Below are positions 33,615-46,829 of a DNA stretch of 64,000 nt, piece after piece. Both the position numbers and the translations under genes were made by a program. The DNA comes from Cryptomeria japonica. Lineage: Eukaryota > Streptophyta > Pinopsida > Cupressales > Cupressaceae. Where the stretch lies: contig NC_081414.1 of NCBI RefSeq assembly GCF_030272615.1, forward strand, positions 770,107,653 to 770,171,652, read 5' to 3'. Below the pieces are notes generated by a model. That model did no database searches, was not told the origin of the DNA, and saw only the letters and a program-made list of their open reading frames with translations. How positions within the stretch are numbered: the stretch's first letter is position 1; the number at the start of each line of letters is the position of its first letter.

Positions 33615-33766
33615 ACAAAGCCTAGCATTTCCTCATTTTGCCTCTGTATCTTGTTCTCTTCCGGATATGAGTAATGATATTCCAAGTTTTGTGTTTCTAA
33701 CACTGATTTTTCTGCCATTTAAATTGTAGAAATGAAGTAGAGATGATTAAGTTTTATTTTTTAAAT
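33615..33766. other. 3' flank of AO1 shared with AO2
   Basis: Nearly identical to 54238-54389; homology ends at TTTTTTAAAT. Confidence 0.8.
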
Positions 33767-35810
33767 TATGTTAGTTTATATTAAATATATATAGGACTTT
33801 ATTACAAACCAAATATAATTAAATAGGATCATTCATTCTTATGTAATAAATATAATCATTTTCAGAAACATCCATTGACAAGAAGCTGTTAGAAATCTTA
33901 TTATATTTCGCAAGCGTAATATTATTTTCCTTTTAGGAAACTCTACTCTTTTGAGGAGCAAATTTTAACATGTTCTACTTTTAGCTTTTCACTAGTAGTT
34001 TAGAAATTTCCATTGACATTTTACTAGTAAAGAATATATGTAACTAGCCATTAAAGCTATGTTCATCTCTTTTCTTCACCTTAAAGAAACTCATTCAAGT
34101 TTAAGCTGGTTTGGCTTCATAATTGGGTTATATGTGAAAATATAGTATTAAAGTGGTTGGAGGGAAAGCCCACAATGTTGTATGCTCATTACTTAAAATG
34201 ATTTAGCTTGTTTAGTGTTAAAGAATAGAATACATTTTTTTTTTATAATATTTATTTTGAAAGAAGGAAAGACTAAATAGCATTGCATTTTGTATTAGAG
34301 AATTGTGTATGACCAGGCAAAGAATTAAGGTTAAGTCATCTTCATCTAAAGATTTTCACAAAATGAAAATCCAAGGTAAGATTTTTGGAAGCATAAATTT
34401 AGGATTAGCTGTCTTTAAGAGGGAGATCAAAATACCTCATTTTTCAATAGTTCTAATTTAGAGAAAGAAGAATTAGTAATGTCATATCATCTATCACATC
34501 TTCCCAAGGAACACATCTTTCTTTGTCTTGAAAGATTAAAAAGAAAGTGGTTCCTAGTTTCTCTTCCTCGTTTAAGGAAAATATAGTATTCCCTCTTTGG
34601 TTCGTAAAGAAGCGAATGGTCTTCTTATGTAGCCTATTAATTTTAAGGAGTTAAAAAAATATTATCTCTCAAATGCAAAAAGGAAAGTCTCCCTATCTTG
34701 ATAGCTTTCCTATTTAAGTCTATCACAAATTATGGGATATATTAAATAATGATCTTCTAGATGTTCTATTAGAATCACATGAATAATTAGATATTAAACG
34801 AATTTAAAGTCTAATTTTTTGGTTTTGATCATATAGATTGAACTTTAATAATTCAAAATACTACTAAAATGGGATACTTCACTTATTTACTAGCCACTCT
34901 TTTAGATTGTAAAATCAAGCCACAATGCTCTTTTTGAAATAGATTCATGTGGTTTTTTGTCCCCTAATTCTAACATTCTTTCCCTTTTTACTCACTTTGA
35001 CTAATATTAAATGGATGTTTGGTTGTCTAAGGTGACAAAGTTGAAATTTTCTTTCTTAGTGAAAAATCAAGTCATATTCATCATTGGAAGGATCTTATTC
35101 TTGGCCCTTGGGATAAGTATTGTTGGCCAATATGTGATTTCTTTCTCTAGCTTATGTGCCAATATCAATGTTGATGTAAACACCTTCAACCTCTATTAAC
35201 TAATTGCTTTCCAAATATTATGTGATATCTTTTTACTATAGAGAAACAAACCAAGTACACTATACAAATGTAGACTAATTATGTATTAATTGATTAAACA
35301 CCTTAGAAAAATATAGACTAATTATGTATTATTATTCAAAATCACTATAATAGAAAATGATGAGAGGAAACATTCATGTTATCTCATAGTATGCCAAAAA
35401 ATTAGTAATATATTATATTTATATGTAAACATATCTACACTGACTTTGTTTCCTCTATACAAAAATGTGATTCCCCATCAGTCCAAGTTTCCTATTATGC
35501 CTCCCAATCTTTACATATCTTCCACTTAATATCATATTTTCACTTACAAGGTAGTATGCCCTAACTTAACTCTAACTCTCCACTTTTAGCATACATGTAA
35601 CTCTTTAACCTGACCATAGCCTCAACCTCAACTACCATCTCCAACCGAATGATCTTCTTGATAGCCACATTCATTTACGTGAAGAGATATTTTATCAACT
35701 CTTCTTGTCTTTAGGCATCTTTGTGCAAGTCCTTCACAAATTTTACTAGAGCCAAAGTAGTACCCTGAGAGTTGGAGTGATCAGGGAAGGGAGGCTTTAA
35801 GGGGGAGGGC

Positions 35811-36048
35811 TAGGGTTTCCTCCATTTTTAGTAGGGAACCAGACTGATCCCAGAGTATCTGAAGAGTTTGAATCCTCCAAGGATTGAGACTCAGAACCAA
35901 AATCATCAACAATCTCATTAACCACATCTTGTTGCATCTGAAACTAGACACCCACATCCTGATCCTTTTTGGTAGTAGTAATGGCCTTGAATTTTGCCAT
36001 TCTAGTAGGATTTTTCCTAGTGGAAATTTTAGAGCTAGAGTGAGGCAT
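35811..36048 (-). pseudogene. Unidentified decayed reading frame
   Basis: Reading leftward from an ATG at 36048, a Ser/Lys/Thr-rich basic start (MPHSSSKISTRKN) leads through a TAG to an acidic Ser-rich stretch (DDFGSESQSLEDSNSSD). It looks like the N-terminus of some element protein because of its composition, but I do not recognise the family. It is too short and damaged for a better call. Confidence 0.25.
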
Positions 36049-39000
36049 AATCTATTTCCTAGAATTAGAATGGGTATCACTAAGATCAACAATCAGATTT
36101 GGATCATAGGTAGACCTGCCACAATAGAAGGTACTACACCAGAGGGGGATAAAGCTAGGTGAGAGTTATAAAGGTTGACTTGTTACAAACTACTTATAAA
36201 TGAGAGTATACAATATTTTTACTCAAGTAATTCATTTATATCAAATATCTTACCTAGGGAAACTTAAGAAAGAGGCCACTAAAAGGTCATCCTGTATGTA
36301 TTTTTGTTAGGTTATAGGGAGTGTATTGATGATCTTTTTCTCTACTATTATTTTGTTAAGAGTCTTTTGTGATAGTAGTGGCATATCTAGAATCATTACC
36401 TTATTATTGGAAATTCTTTATTTAAATTTTGGTCTATTTTTTGAGGTCCTCTTGGTTCTACCTCTACACTTTTGGTGTCTTGGGATATCTATTTGATGTG
36501 TATTAGTAAGAAAATATAGCTTAAATGATGAGGATACAAATGTTGGGGTCTTTGTAATTCTCATCTTTCAATCTATCAATCGAGATGATGTCCATGGCTA
36601 TATACAAAAGAGAATGAAGAAAACTTGTTTGACAATCTATTATAGAACACACTTGTAGAAAAGGATAGCTAATCTAAATAACACTTGCATGAAATGAAAT
36701 TCTAAGCTATCTTATACTTGCAGGAAAGGAAAAAATGTAATCTAATTCACTCTTGCTGCAAATGAAAATCTTGCTTCAAATTAAATTTACTCTAATAAAT
36801 TTGGAAAATACATTATTTAATGTTATGATATTTCCACAATCCATAATAAATAGCAAAAGTAGTTATTAGATTCAATTGTGTATAATATTTTTGCATCAAA
36901 ATTTTGGATCACACTTTGTGATCCATCATCAGGATAGTGAGAGCCAAATAAATCAAATAAGATGTATGCAGCTACAGACCAAGCACAATATAAAGGAAGG
37001 GAAGAGAGATAGAAAAGAGGCACACAAATCAAGAGACTAGATTACAATATATTATTAAAAATGAAACTGGATCTATCCTATTTCCTCAAGTTGAAACAAG
37101 AATTTCTTATTCCCCGTTTTGCTCGATTAATTATAATATTATATAATTATAATTTCATATCTACCACCCAATCCACTAAGAATGTGGATCCATGGTCCTA
37201 TTTTTAAGGGGTCATTTACAAAACTTAGAGAAAACTAAAACTACTATCCTTCACACACCATCTTTGTATTAGTCATTTTCTATCCCTAGCTCCTCCTTCC
37301 CTATTGTTAATATTTCTAAACACTCAAAAGGTTTTTAGCCCTTGAATTCTACTTTCCAGATTATTTTTAAATTTTAAATTTGATTGAGAAATAGGGGAGA
37401 TATCACTTTTTTACTAAGACTGCATTTTTCAAAAAAATTCGGTGCCTGATTGTTAGGAAGTCTTCAAGCTCTCAACATGAATGAAAAAATTATTCTTCAG
37501 TTCAATCAAAAAAGTCATGGTATATCATCATGAAAATATGATACAATCATAAAATTGCATTAGAGTGCTTTGGTAAATTGAGTTATCGTTGTTGGAGTAA
37601 GACATTGTAGTGTAGTCTATAACTGTAACTTGCATGAAAGAGGTACTTTGTCCATTGATTTAGAAATGAACGATGCTTCGTGATTTTGAAAGAATATTGG
37701 AATATGTTGGGATTCTAGAGGAGTCTTACCTACCTTCTCATAATGTCTTCAGAGCCTTTTTTGTAGTTGTTTGGAATTTATGTCTGGAGCTCTCTGGAAC
37801 AACAATTATTTTATCTTCTTCTTTCCATGAGTTATTTAATAAATCATTAAGCTGCATTGTAACATCTGGCACACTCATAGAGACATAAAAAAGCAATTTG
37901 GATCTCATTTATTCACTAAAAATAAACAAAATATTCACTTTACAGTCTACCTTAAATAGGCTAAAGAACTATACATTATTAATTAACTTTACCATAATGA
38001 CAATACACTAAGAAGAAATAGATGACTTTAATGGGTTAAATATGAGATGATTTATGGTCTCATCATATACTTGCAAGACAAATATTACATTATATGTAGC
38101 AAATGAGCAGAAACCAAGAGAAACCTATTGCCTCTTCCATGCTCCCACTTGGAGAAGCCCATAGGTCACTCTTTTTCCACTCTATTAAATAATTAAATAT
38201 CTTATACTCTAAACATCCATAAGCGTAGAAAACAATATTAAATAATTGTATTCACAACCCACTTGAACTGCTGCTAGTGAAACCCTTCACCCCTTATGAA
38301 TGTATTACAAATAATGGTGAGAATTAAATATTACAAATTATTTTCCCAATTCATCCTAAGTGCCTTAGGTTACTTTCCATGGATGTTGGAACCATGTCAT
38401 GAGATTTACAAGGTAGGTGGAACCTTAATCCTAACTACCCTTGTGGATATGTAGAAAGACAATGAACTATATTGCATGAAGGTGAGTTATGATAGGAGAT
38501 CCATGATTTAAGTATCACTTATGAATAATGAAGATCTCATGAATATTCTTGGAGGTTGGCATATTTTACAAAAAAAATATTATTTTCCCTTTAATAATCA
38601 TTAATTGTATCTCTTTTGTTCATATTCTTATATAATGAAAAGTCATTGCAAACTAACTGGTTAAATTAACCTCTAATATTTTCATAATTGAATTGTTATA
38701 GAAGGAGATCTCTTGTCTTCAGACAATCTAGTAATTCTAATCCTTTATTAAATCTATTTATTTTTTATTTATTTAGTTTAATCATGTTTGGTAAATTTAG
38801 TATTTGGTAAACCTCCCTTAATTTTTCCCTTCAAGCTATAATCATAATTATTTCTATTTAGAAAAATTTCTATTATTTTTTATTTATACTTAATTAGTAT
38901 TAACTACTTATCCTTTATCAAAATTAAAGAAAGAGTAGAAATATGTACTCTATTGTTGAGAATATTTTTGCAATATTCAAGGGGTTTCATAACATTGAAT

Positions 39001-40099
39001 ATAGTCATGTAAAAATATAGCATCTTTTGTAATTATTTAAATAATAGTTTCATTTTAATTTAAATGAATGAAATATAAAATTTATATAGTTTAATATTAG
39101 ACTAATTTTCTATAAATGTTGTATTAAAAGGGAAAGTATACCTATTAAAGATAATCTTCATGTTTGAATAGAAACACATAATCAATATGTCTAAAAATTG
39201 GCCTAAGTTACAACAAAATCTTAAAATAGTAGTGTTTTTGGACTTTTAATGTCTTTGATATATTTAAATAAATATCAAAGAGATTTTTTGTGCATAAATG
39301 GTTTTGATTATGTTAAGGTGGGTTTGATAAGTTCCAAACCCTAGAAAAAATAAGGAGGTTACAAAAGGGGTAACCAAAAATAGAGAAAAACACACAAAGG
39401 ATCAAAACAACACACCAACAAACTTGTAGGGTAGCAATCCTATAATAAAAATGAAACAACCAACTATAGGTGGGATATTAATGCAAAAAATAAATTAAAA
39501 TATCAATTGAAACCCAGTTTATCCCTAAAGAAGCTACCTAAGAGGGAGATATCTTCAAAGGTTTGTTAGAATATTGTCATTGATGGTTTTTGTGATCCAG
39601 CAACATGAGTCTGACATACTCTGGTATGAATTTGATAGGCTTCGACATATATTTGAGTCTGGCATATATCCTTTTGGGTCCACATTGCTAGATACCTCTG
39701 TAAGATTTTGAGAGCAGGTTTTGTACTTGGCATACCATCTAGATATCCGATTTCAGATGATAATGTTCTGTTGTGACACAATTTTGGGTCTCGCAATAGT
39801 ATACCTTGCTTACCAGCATAGTGCAGTGTGAAGGGTTTAATCTGGTCTTCTCTAGAATCATCAGTTGTATGTTAGTTCAATTTTTTTCACCTATTCTGTG
39901 GATTGTGGAGAAGTTCTTCTCTATTTTGGCCGACTTATCTGGTATGGGAAGAATAATTGAGCCACAATTTATAAAGACTTTTTGGTCTTACCCTTCTTCC
40001 GGTTGAGCTAACTTGAAAAAGACTCAGTTTGGTATATATACAGTTGCTTTGCAAAGGATAGGTACTCTGATCTTTTGATCATATCATGCAATCTATAGT

Positions 40100-40185
40100 G
40101 ATTATGTATAGTGAATGTGAAAGGGATTATGCATAGTGAATGTGAAAGTGATTATGTACAATGAATGTGAAAGTGATTATGTACT
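40100..40185. repeat. 25-bp tandem repeat, about 3.4 copies
   Basis: Units start at 40100, 40125, 40150 and 40175, each beginning GATTATG and ending in GAATGTGAAAG(G/T). Confidence 0.85.
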
Positions 40186-40360
40186 TCACTAGAACTATAT
40201 CTCAATGTGCATATGATAGATGCAATCTTAATAGTTCAAATTTAATAATATTGATTTTAAGACATCCTCCGATAATGAGCCATCATATTTTGGGCAGTGA
40301 GTCCTCTAATAGTGATCCACCCTTGTATTTTGTAACTAGTTACATAATATTGAGAGATGA

Positions 40361-40994
40361 GGGTATGTGCAGGATCATGAGGGGCCAAAAAGTGGCGATA
40401 TCCTGATTCATGGGCTAATTGAAAAATATCTATAACTTTCGAACGGTATCACATTTTTTGAAACCAAAAAAAGCATCACATTCTATGCTTCATCTATTAT
40501 AGGATTAAAAAAATAAAATTGAATTTTATAAATTTTTGACCAAGTTATGGTGCTCAGACATACGAGTTTTTAAAATTTTTAAACAGTTGTAGTAAAAAAA
40601 TCATAATTAATTACTTATTTAAAAAAACATACAAAAAAAATTGTTTCACATCTGGACATGAGACTTCTACTTATATCTAAAATCTTATAAAAAATATTAT
40701 GATTTGATTGTGGTTAGGGTGGTCAGACACACACTTGCTTCTTATCTTTTTCCTAAAATTTTAGTACTACTGCATTGAAATTTCAAGTTTTCATCAAATA
40801 GATTTATTTATTTTCAAATCACAACTAGTAGCTTAGAAACTAAATTCAATTTGATATAAATTAAATTCTTACGTATTATTGAAATAATATTGGTAACTTA
40901 TTCAAATTTTTATGTCAAGTTTCCTAACTCTGTTTTTCTTATTTTCATTGCCACTTAAGGGCTTGTTTGGCCCACCATGATCCTGCACGTACCC
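40361..40994. mobile_element. TIR element 2 (634 bp, MITE-like)
   Basis: The left end GGGTATGTGCAGGATCATG and the reverse complement of the right end (GGGTACGTGCAGGATCATG) match with one difference. Similarity continues through GGGGCCAAA and AGTGGC. ATGA flanks both sides. It is AT-rich and non-coding. Like TIR element 1 it starts GGGT, has an apparent 4-bp target repeat, and holds a CTATAACTTT block in its first part, so the two may be one superfamily. Confidence 0.7.
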
Positions 40995-41010
40995 ATGATC
41001 CTCTCTATGG

Positions 41011-42052
41011 TTTTTCCTATCTTTGGTTTTCCACGTATAAATTCTAGTGTTATGTGGTGTATTGTAATTTTGTTTATTGATCATCTCAATCATGCATATT
41101 AGTTATGTTATGTTGATGGTTTTTTAAAAGTTCTAATAGAGTAAGGGAAATATTGATTCATCCCTCCCCTCTCAGTATTATAGATGTTCAACAATTGGTA
41201 TTAGAGCAATGTCCTTTAGAAAAGTCTAATAACTTGAAGGAGATCCAAAAAGTTGGACATATGGTGCCTAGATCTACTTTGGATCATTATAGATACCTTG
41301 ATTTAAATGGAGAACTTATAACTACTCTTGAAGACCTTGAGAATGTTGAAAATGAAAATAAAAATCTAAAAGAAAATTTCCAATTGGCAAATGAATGCAT
41401 CAAAAAATTAAGAGAGCAAATCAGAAAATGAAAGCTTGAACAAGAATTCACAACTCTAAAAGTGGATCTTCAGTAATCAAGGAAATAAGAAGATAAAGTT
41501 AAAATAAGTTCAGATAAGCTTGATAAGATGTTAGTTGTGCAAAGGTCTTCGATAAACAAAAATGTCTTTAGGATTTGAAATTGGTGAAAGCTTATAATGC
41601 AAGATATAAAGAAAAGAAGGTCCACCTTGCTAATGAAGTTGTTTATCCTTGACATGGATCTTTCTCTTCCTTAAGATATAACATGACAATATTCTTACAT
41701 CTTAAGAGGGGGAATTTAAGGCCTCCTTATTTCCTATAATGTTGATTGATGTACCCCCAAAATGGTATTGTTGTGTTGCATAATGCCCCTAAGGTGTGGT
41801 TACCAATCCATCTCTACTAACTTTCATGGAATATAAACTTTGTTTTGATAATTTGGTGTAGCATAGCTTACTAGTTTGATCCCTTGAAACATTGATGATC
41901 TATGGATAATATAGCATAATGCAACTTGCTAGCCATTGCTATCCATATGACTCATTTCAATCTTCTAGCATAATACAACTTGCCAGATCGATCCCTTTAT
42001 TAAACATAACTAATACTCCCTAAAGTGCTGGTCAACAATTTATAGTGAGGCC
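41011..42052 (+). mobile_element. Fragment D: LTR tail, primer site and coiled-coil remnant
   Basis: An LTR tail (about 41011-41193) with the U5 pyrimidine box ends in TTCAACA. A primer site TGGTATTAGAGCA follows at 41196-41208. A short coiled-coil frame (41213-41430, 'LENVENENKNLKENFQLANE') resembles ORF1 starts of elements A-C. AAGAGGGGGAA near 41704 looks like a purine tract. The rest is not recognised. The same piece is at 54396-55473. Confidence 0.6.
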
Positions 42053-43316
42053 TGTTAGACAACTCAAATAACCAAAGGACAACTAAGAGGGGGGGGCTGA
42101 ATTAGTTGTCAACAAATTACAAAACTTAAAGCATTCAAATCCTTAGTACCAGAACACATAAACCCAATCTTGGAATGCATAAACTAAATACTAGAATAAC
42201 TAATATAGCAATTAGACATAAACATAAATCACAGAATAGATACCATCCATCCAGAACACATGACACCAATATTTGTACGTGGAAAACTCGGTAAAGGGAA
42301 AAACCACGGTGGGAAGCCTACCCACAGTCAGATAATACTTCTGCAATAAGTATGTGATTACAAAATGAGGGGCCTGCACATGCAGGAAGTCCAATAGCCT
42401 AAAGCGTACTGCTCATCACAAAAGTAGCCTCACTGACTACAAAATAAATCTAGAGTACAATCCAAAAATAAGAGTGAACTGTAAAGATAACATCTCCTAT
42501 GTCTGAGTACAGTTTTGGTTAAGCTCAGTACTAGAGGTCTTAAACCTCTCTTACCAACCCAATTTGATCACCTATGATCAACAAAAAATATTGCATATGA
42601 TTGCAATATTATTCGCACATAGGTAATCACATAACCAGCCCGCAAACATAATCCCATGGTCTACAAAGAGATCTTACATCACATTTATACCAATCCGAGA
42701 CCTAAAAATTAGGTCAGCCACCTAAAAGATAATACAATAAATTCATAACATAAAACCTGCAATCCAATGACCAACCAAGTCAACCTAAGACTAAAACAAC
42801 ATAATCCAATCAATGAATCCATCAGGTAATGCAATGGGATCACCCATAAACACATTACATAAGCCCATCCATAACCTAGTAGAATAAGACATCATTAGGT
42901 TCGGACCCAATCCAACACCATCGATCAACAGGATCACAAACATGATAACCAACAGCATCTTGAAAGCCATTTAGAATCCACAGCAGCACCACTGATCACA
43001 TGCTTCAAAAGAAATTCAGAAAAGCTCTGTCAGTAAAGCCCTTACCAGTGACCAAAAGGCTTAGTAGAAAAAATTATAGTATATGAGTCATCAAATCCTG
43101 AACCAACTAATTATGATATGCATGTGAATAGTAGGAATGAAAGATCCAAATCAATTCAACAAACCAAAGCATACCGGAGCATACTGGATCAATATCATAA
43201 TCTAACCACTCTACCTGAACCAACCTGGAAACTAGTAAACAACCAAAACAATTGGTGTTGCCATCAATGATAAAACATCAATGCAACAAATAATCAATTT
43301 CTCCGAATTGCCAACA
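42053..43316 (-). repeat. LTR of element G (3' LTR on minus strand)
   Basis: 1264 bases from TGTTAGACAACTC to TTGCCAACA (+ strand), followed by a purine-tract complement (ATCTCTCCCTTTGG). It contains the GTGG...CCAC hairpin (about 42278-42309) and a perfect AGAGGT/ACCTCT hairpin at 42533-42549. Duplicated at 55474-56725. Confidence 0.85.
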
Positions 43317-43455
43317 ATCTCTCCCTTTGGCATTGATGGCAACACTAGATGTGAATAACATCCAAGTGCTAAGAAATACCAAACAAGTCTCTCCCTATGG
43401 AAGACAACCAAGAATCTCCCATAAAATGATATAGCAATGAAGCTCTAAACCAAAC
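43317..43455 (-). other. Residual internal sequence of element G
   Basis: Only 139 bases separate the two G LTRs, with two CTCTCCCT blocks. The coding interior has been deleted in both duplication copies. Confidence 0.6.
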
Positions 43456-43721
43456 TGTTAGATAGTTCACATAACCAGAAGACAACAAAGAGGGAGGGGG
43501 TGAATCAGTTGTTAGAGATTACAACAACATTCTGCAATTAAACTTTAATACCAGAACCCAAAATAAAAATATCGGAATAGCAACTAATCAATTAAGCATA
43601 AACAATAATCACAAAATAAAAACCATCTACACAACACCAAGATTTGTACATGCAAAACCCGGTAAAGGGAAAAACCACTATGGGAAGCCTACCCATAGTT
43701 AGATAATACTTTTGCAGTAAG
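43456..43721 (-). repeat. Second LTR of element G, cut by element C
   Basis: It starts TGTTAGATAGTTC and follows the first 260 or so bases of the G LTR, then stops at GTAAG where element C begins. The remainder should lie beyond the far end of C. Confidence 0.75.
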
Positions 43722-44594
43722 TGTTGGAAAACAATGAACCCAAGAACATTGAGATGGAGGGTTGAATCAATCTTTTGCCAGTAACACAAGATTTTAACCT
43801 TTTATAATATACACATATAAACTGGTAAATAAAGAAACATATAACTTGAAGTAAATAAACCAGCCACATGGATGAACACCATAACACATTGAATTTATAC
43901 GTGGAAAACCTCAAAGAGGAAAAACCACAGTGGAATTTATGACCCATAATATCAATTCACTGGCCATATGAAAGATAATACATAGCATGGGGGCCTGCAC
44001 ATGGAGGAAGGCACACTGATCAACACAAAAGAGTCTCACTAACTACAAGCTTCTACTGAAATAAGACAGTATTGGTGAACTCACAAAGTGCATCTACAAT
44101 GTCAAAAAGAGTTCCAGTTAAAACTTTGTCCTGTACTAGTTCATAAACCCTTAACATTCTACCAGTATCTCCTCTTCCTCCAAGAATGCTTTACAACCTA
44201 TCTACTAATCATAGCATGCTATTACATTTGCCTACAAAATGACCTACATACATATCCTTTGCATCACACAGTTCTGCTACCATGTCATATACAATGTCCT
44301 ATTGTATCTTCATCAAAAAGACCCAACAAACTGACTTATATACCCTTACAAACAATATGCCTTATGTCGGCTTATAGTACAAAAGATATTCCATGTCGGC
44401 CTTACACAATAATTACATAATGATTTTACAATAAAAATATTTGGATCTAGACTGATGTCGACTTCATTGAAATGCTGGATGCCAGTGCCGGTACCAGTGA
44501 TGACCCTGAATACCCAATGCCAGTATGTACCTTCAATAGAATCTTATTGCCATCAATGACAACATATGATTCCAATGAGTGTCAATTGCCAACA
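43722..44594 (-). repeat. 3' LTR of element C (copy 1)
   Basis: It runs from TGTTGGAAAAC to TTGCCAACA (+ strand), 873 bases, with the GTGG...CCAC hairpin at about 43902-43931. Duplicated at 57131-58035. Confidence 0.85.
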
Positions 44595-45681
44595 ATCTCC
44601 CCCTTTGGCATTGATGGCAACACTCATGTGAAAAATGGATTCCCTGTCAGTTCAACTGAAAATGAATCATGCTCCGCCTAAGCTGATTGACCCTGTTAGC
44701 AATATACTATGCCTATCCTCCCTTAGGATTACATACATATTTTTCACATACATATACTTCCCCTTTGGCATCAATGTCAAAGACAGGTGAAAGAATTGAA
44801 AGAATAATTATAGATTATTTTACATAGGGTATCCCAACCGGTTTTAAGTGTTCTAGATATGGATACAAGTCCACTTAGTAAATGTGCTAGTGTTTCTTTC
44901 TCAGTGACTTTTGTCGGTGTGGGATTTGCAATCATATCCATAAATTCTTTCTTATGTACACCAAGTGATCCAATTTTGGACTCACCAAACCTCTAAGACG
45001 CCTTGCACTCCGAACGATCTTTTCTCTTTCCTTTTCAAAAGAAAAAAACTTGGTTCTCCAAAGTCAAAATTTGTCCATCAATGGAAGTTGTAAGTGAAGT
45101 TAGTCCATCAAAAAAATTAACAATATTAGCTATCTTTTCATGTAATTCCTTTAACCTCTGATCTACATTAGTTGTAAGAATTTGTATATTACAATAGACC
45201 CTGTAGATGTTAGTACACTATTACAAATAATTTTCAATGAGTACAAGTTTCTCTTCAACTTTCCTCTTCTTTGTCTCAATAATATGGTCAAAAGCATCTT
45301 TGTTGGCTAGAGTAAATCTTTCAAGTGCCTTCTTGTCAGAAATCTACTGCAATGATTGAAAGTTTTTAAATATATGCTCTGTTAGTGCCTTAAGCTTGTC
45401 AGAAGGGCTTGCTTCATTTTCAATAATACAATCAAGAATCAATTTATGCAAAACCGTTATTGATTGGTTTATTATCCCTTTGTCTGCAGATCCCTCCTTC
45501 ATTAGCTTTTGAGTAGCCATCATCATTAGCTCCGTGGGACTCATCTCTATAATTGATTTCTTCTCAACTTGAGAAGTGTCAATTGCCAAATGTTTTGCTA
45601 GGGAAACTATTATCGGTTCAGTGTCCTTTTCCTTATATTCCTTATCCACTATCGGTGAATCTATTTTCTCCCCCTCTAATG
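44595..45681 (-). pseudogene. Element C 3' region and C-terminal ORF2 fragment (copy 1)
   Basis: Purine-tract complements lie near 44597 and 44760. The minus frame 45649-45344 ('EMSPTELMMMATQKLMKEGS') matches 59232-58714 of C'. A 51-base stretch present at about 58264-58314 in C' is missing near 44823. ORF2 is truncated at the duplication junction (45681). Confidence 0.8.
45680..45681. other. Tandem duplication junction
   Basis: Left of this point the sequence follows element C ORF2 (as at 59145-59174); right of it, it follows the element B 5' LTR (from 25687). The two parents share only TG at the join. Confidence 0.85.
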
Positions 45682-46829
45682 AATTAGCATACCAAAAAAT
45701 ACTGTAAACAAACCCTTAAACAATTTAGCAGATAACCGGTACAACAAACTTACTAATAAACCGATTAAGAAAAAAGCAAACAAAATAGCAAACAAAGAAT
45801 TCACCCACAAGAGCACAATCACCATAACACAAGATATTTGATGTGGAAACCCAAATGGGAAAAACCACGGTGAGCAGAAACTCACAAGTAACTATCTGTA
45901 GAATAGAAACTAGACTGGTTAAGGTCATACAATGTTCTTCACTAGAACAAATCCTGTTAAGAATCTAGATCTCTATTAGGAGATAAGTCCTGTTAAAGAC
46001 TACCTTGCAAGAGGATTTCAAATCCATAGTTGTGAACCACCTTGTTAGAGGATTTACAAAGGATTTGCTAGGCCTACTTGGTTAAGGGTTTCAGACTTCT
46101 CGAAGATGTGAGTAATCAACGAGTGAGTGATCTAGCTAATAGCATAGTCTACTTAATTAGATCCTTGATAGCTCATTGCTAATGCATTTTAGCATTACTT
46201 CAGTCTTCAATATCTCCACACTCTATCTCTTCACATAGACTTAATCTTCTCTTCAATGATCGCACATAACCTCACATACATTCTCTCATACATGCAAACC
46301 CTAGACATGATGTCCTTATAAAATAATCTGATTTCATATCGGTCCAATAGGATTAGATTACAAGTTCCTAGGTTCAGTGCATCTGGACACATTTGGTAAC
46401 ACGACACAAAATTACTGCTAAAGTGTGGGTGGATGATAACTCATCACACAGTATAGAAATAAAAGTTGGTAACTCATCACAGAGTAATACTGGTTAATAT
46501 AATATTACCGGTTGGTAACTCATCATGGAGTAATACGGGTTTGAAAAAAATGAAGACTGGAAAATGTTAACTACCGCTTGGGTCCTTCATATCGCTTAGC
46601 ATCCTCAAACCATTTGTGATCCTTGAACTGCTTGGGGTCTCCATACTACTTGAGTTCTTCAGTCAATCTATGACCGGTAAACATTTTCTGCAAAACACTG
46701 ATAGTCTAAAAACTATACATTCAATAATATACAATACCGGTTGGAGAAATTACTAGTTGAGCATAAACCATACAACAAGAAAGTGTGTGTCCATCAATGA
46801 CAATCAAAAACATCATCAAAATGCCAACA
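45682..46829 (-). repeat. Truncated element B LTR at the start of duplication copy 2
   Basis: It matches 25689-26805 but lacks the LTR's terminal 20-odd bases. It keeps the stretch near 45908-45928 that the copy 1 5' LTR has lost, so that deletion came after the duplication. Confidence 0.88.

Larger units (their letters stand above)
33767..40360. other. Segment present only in duplication copy 1; no gene recognised
   Basis: AT-rich DNA without a convincing gene, LTR pair or TIR at its left end. Copy 2 jumps from the equivalent of 33766 straight to the equivalent of about 41011. It contains a decayed frame at 35811-36048 and a 25-bp tandem repeat at 40100. Confidence 0.6.

Noticed and set aside
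36823-37032. Short hydrophobic minus-strand frame
   Set aside because: Chance length in AT-rich DNA with no recognisable family or gene context.
42053-43721. Element G as an intact element
   Set aside because: Only 139 bases separate its LTRs, and one LTR is cut; the coding interior is gone.
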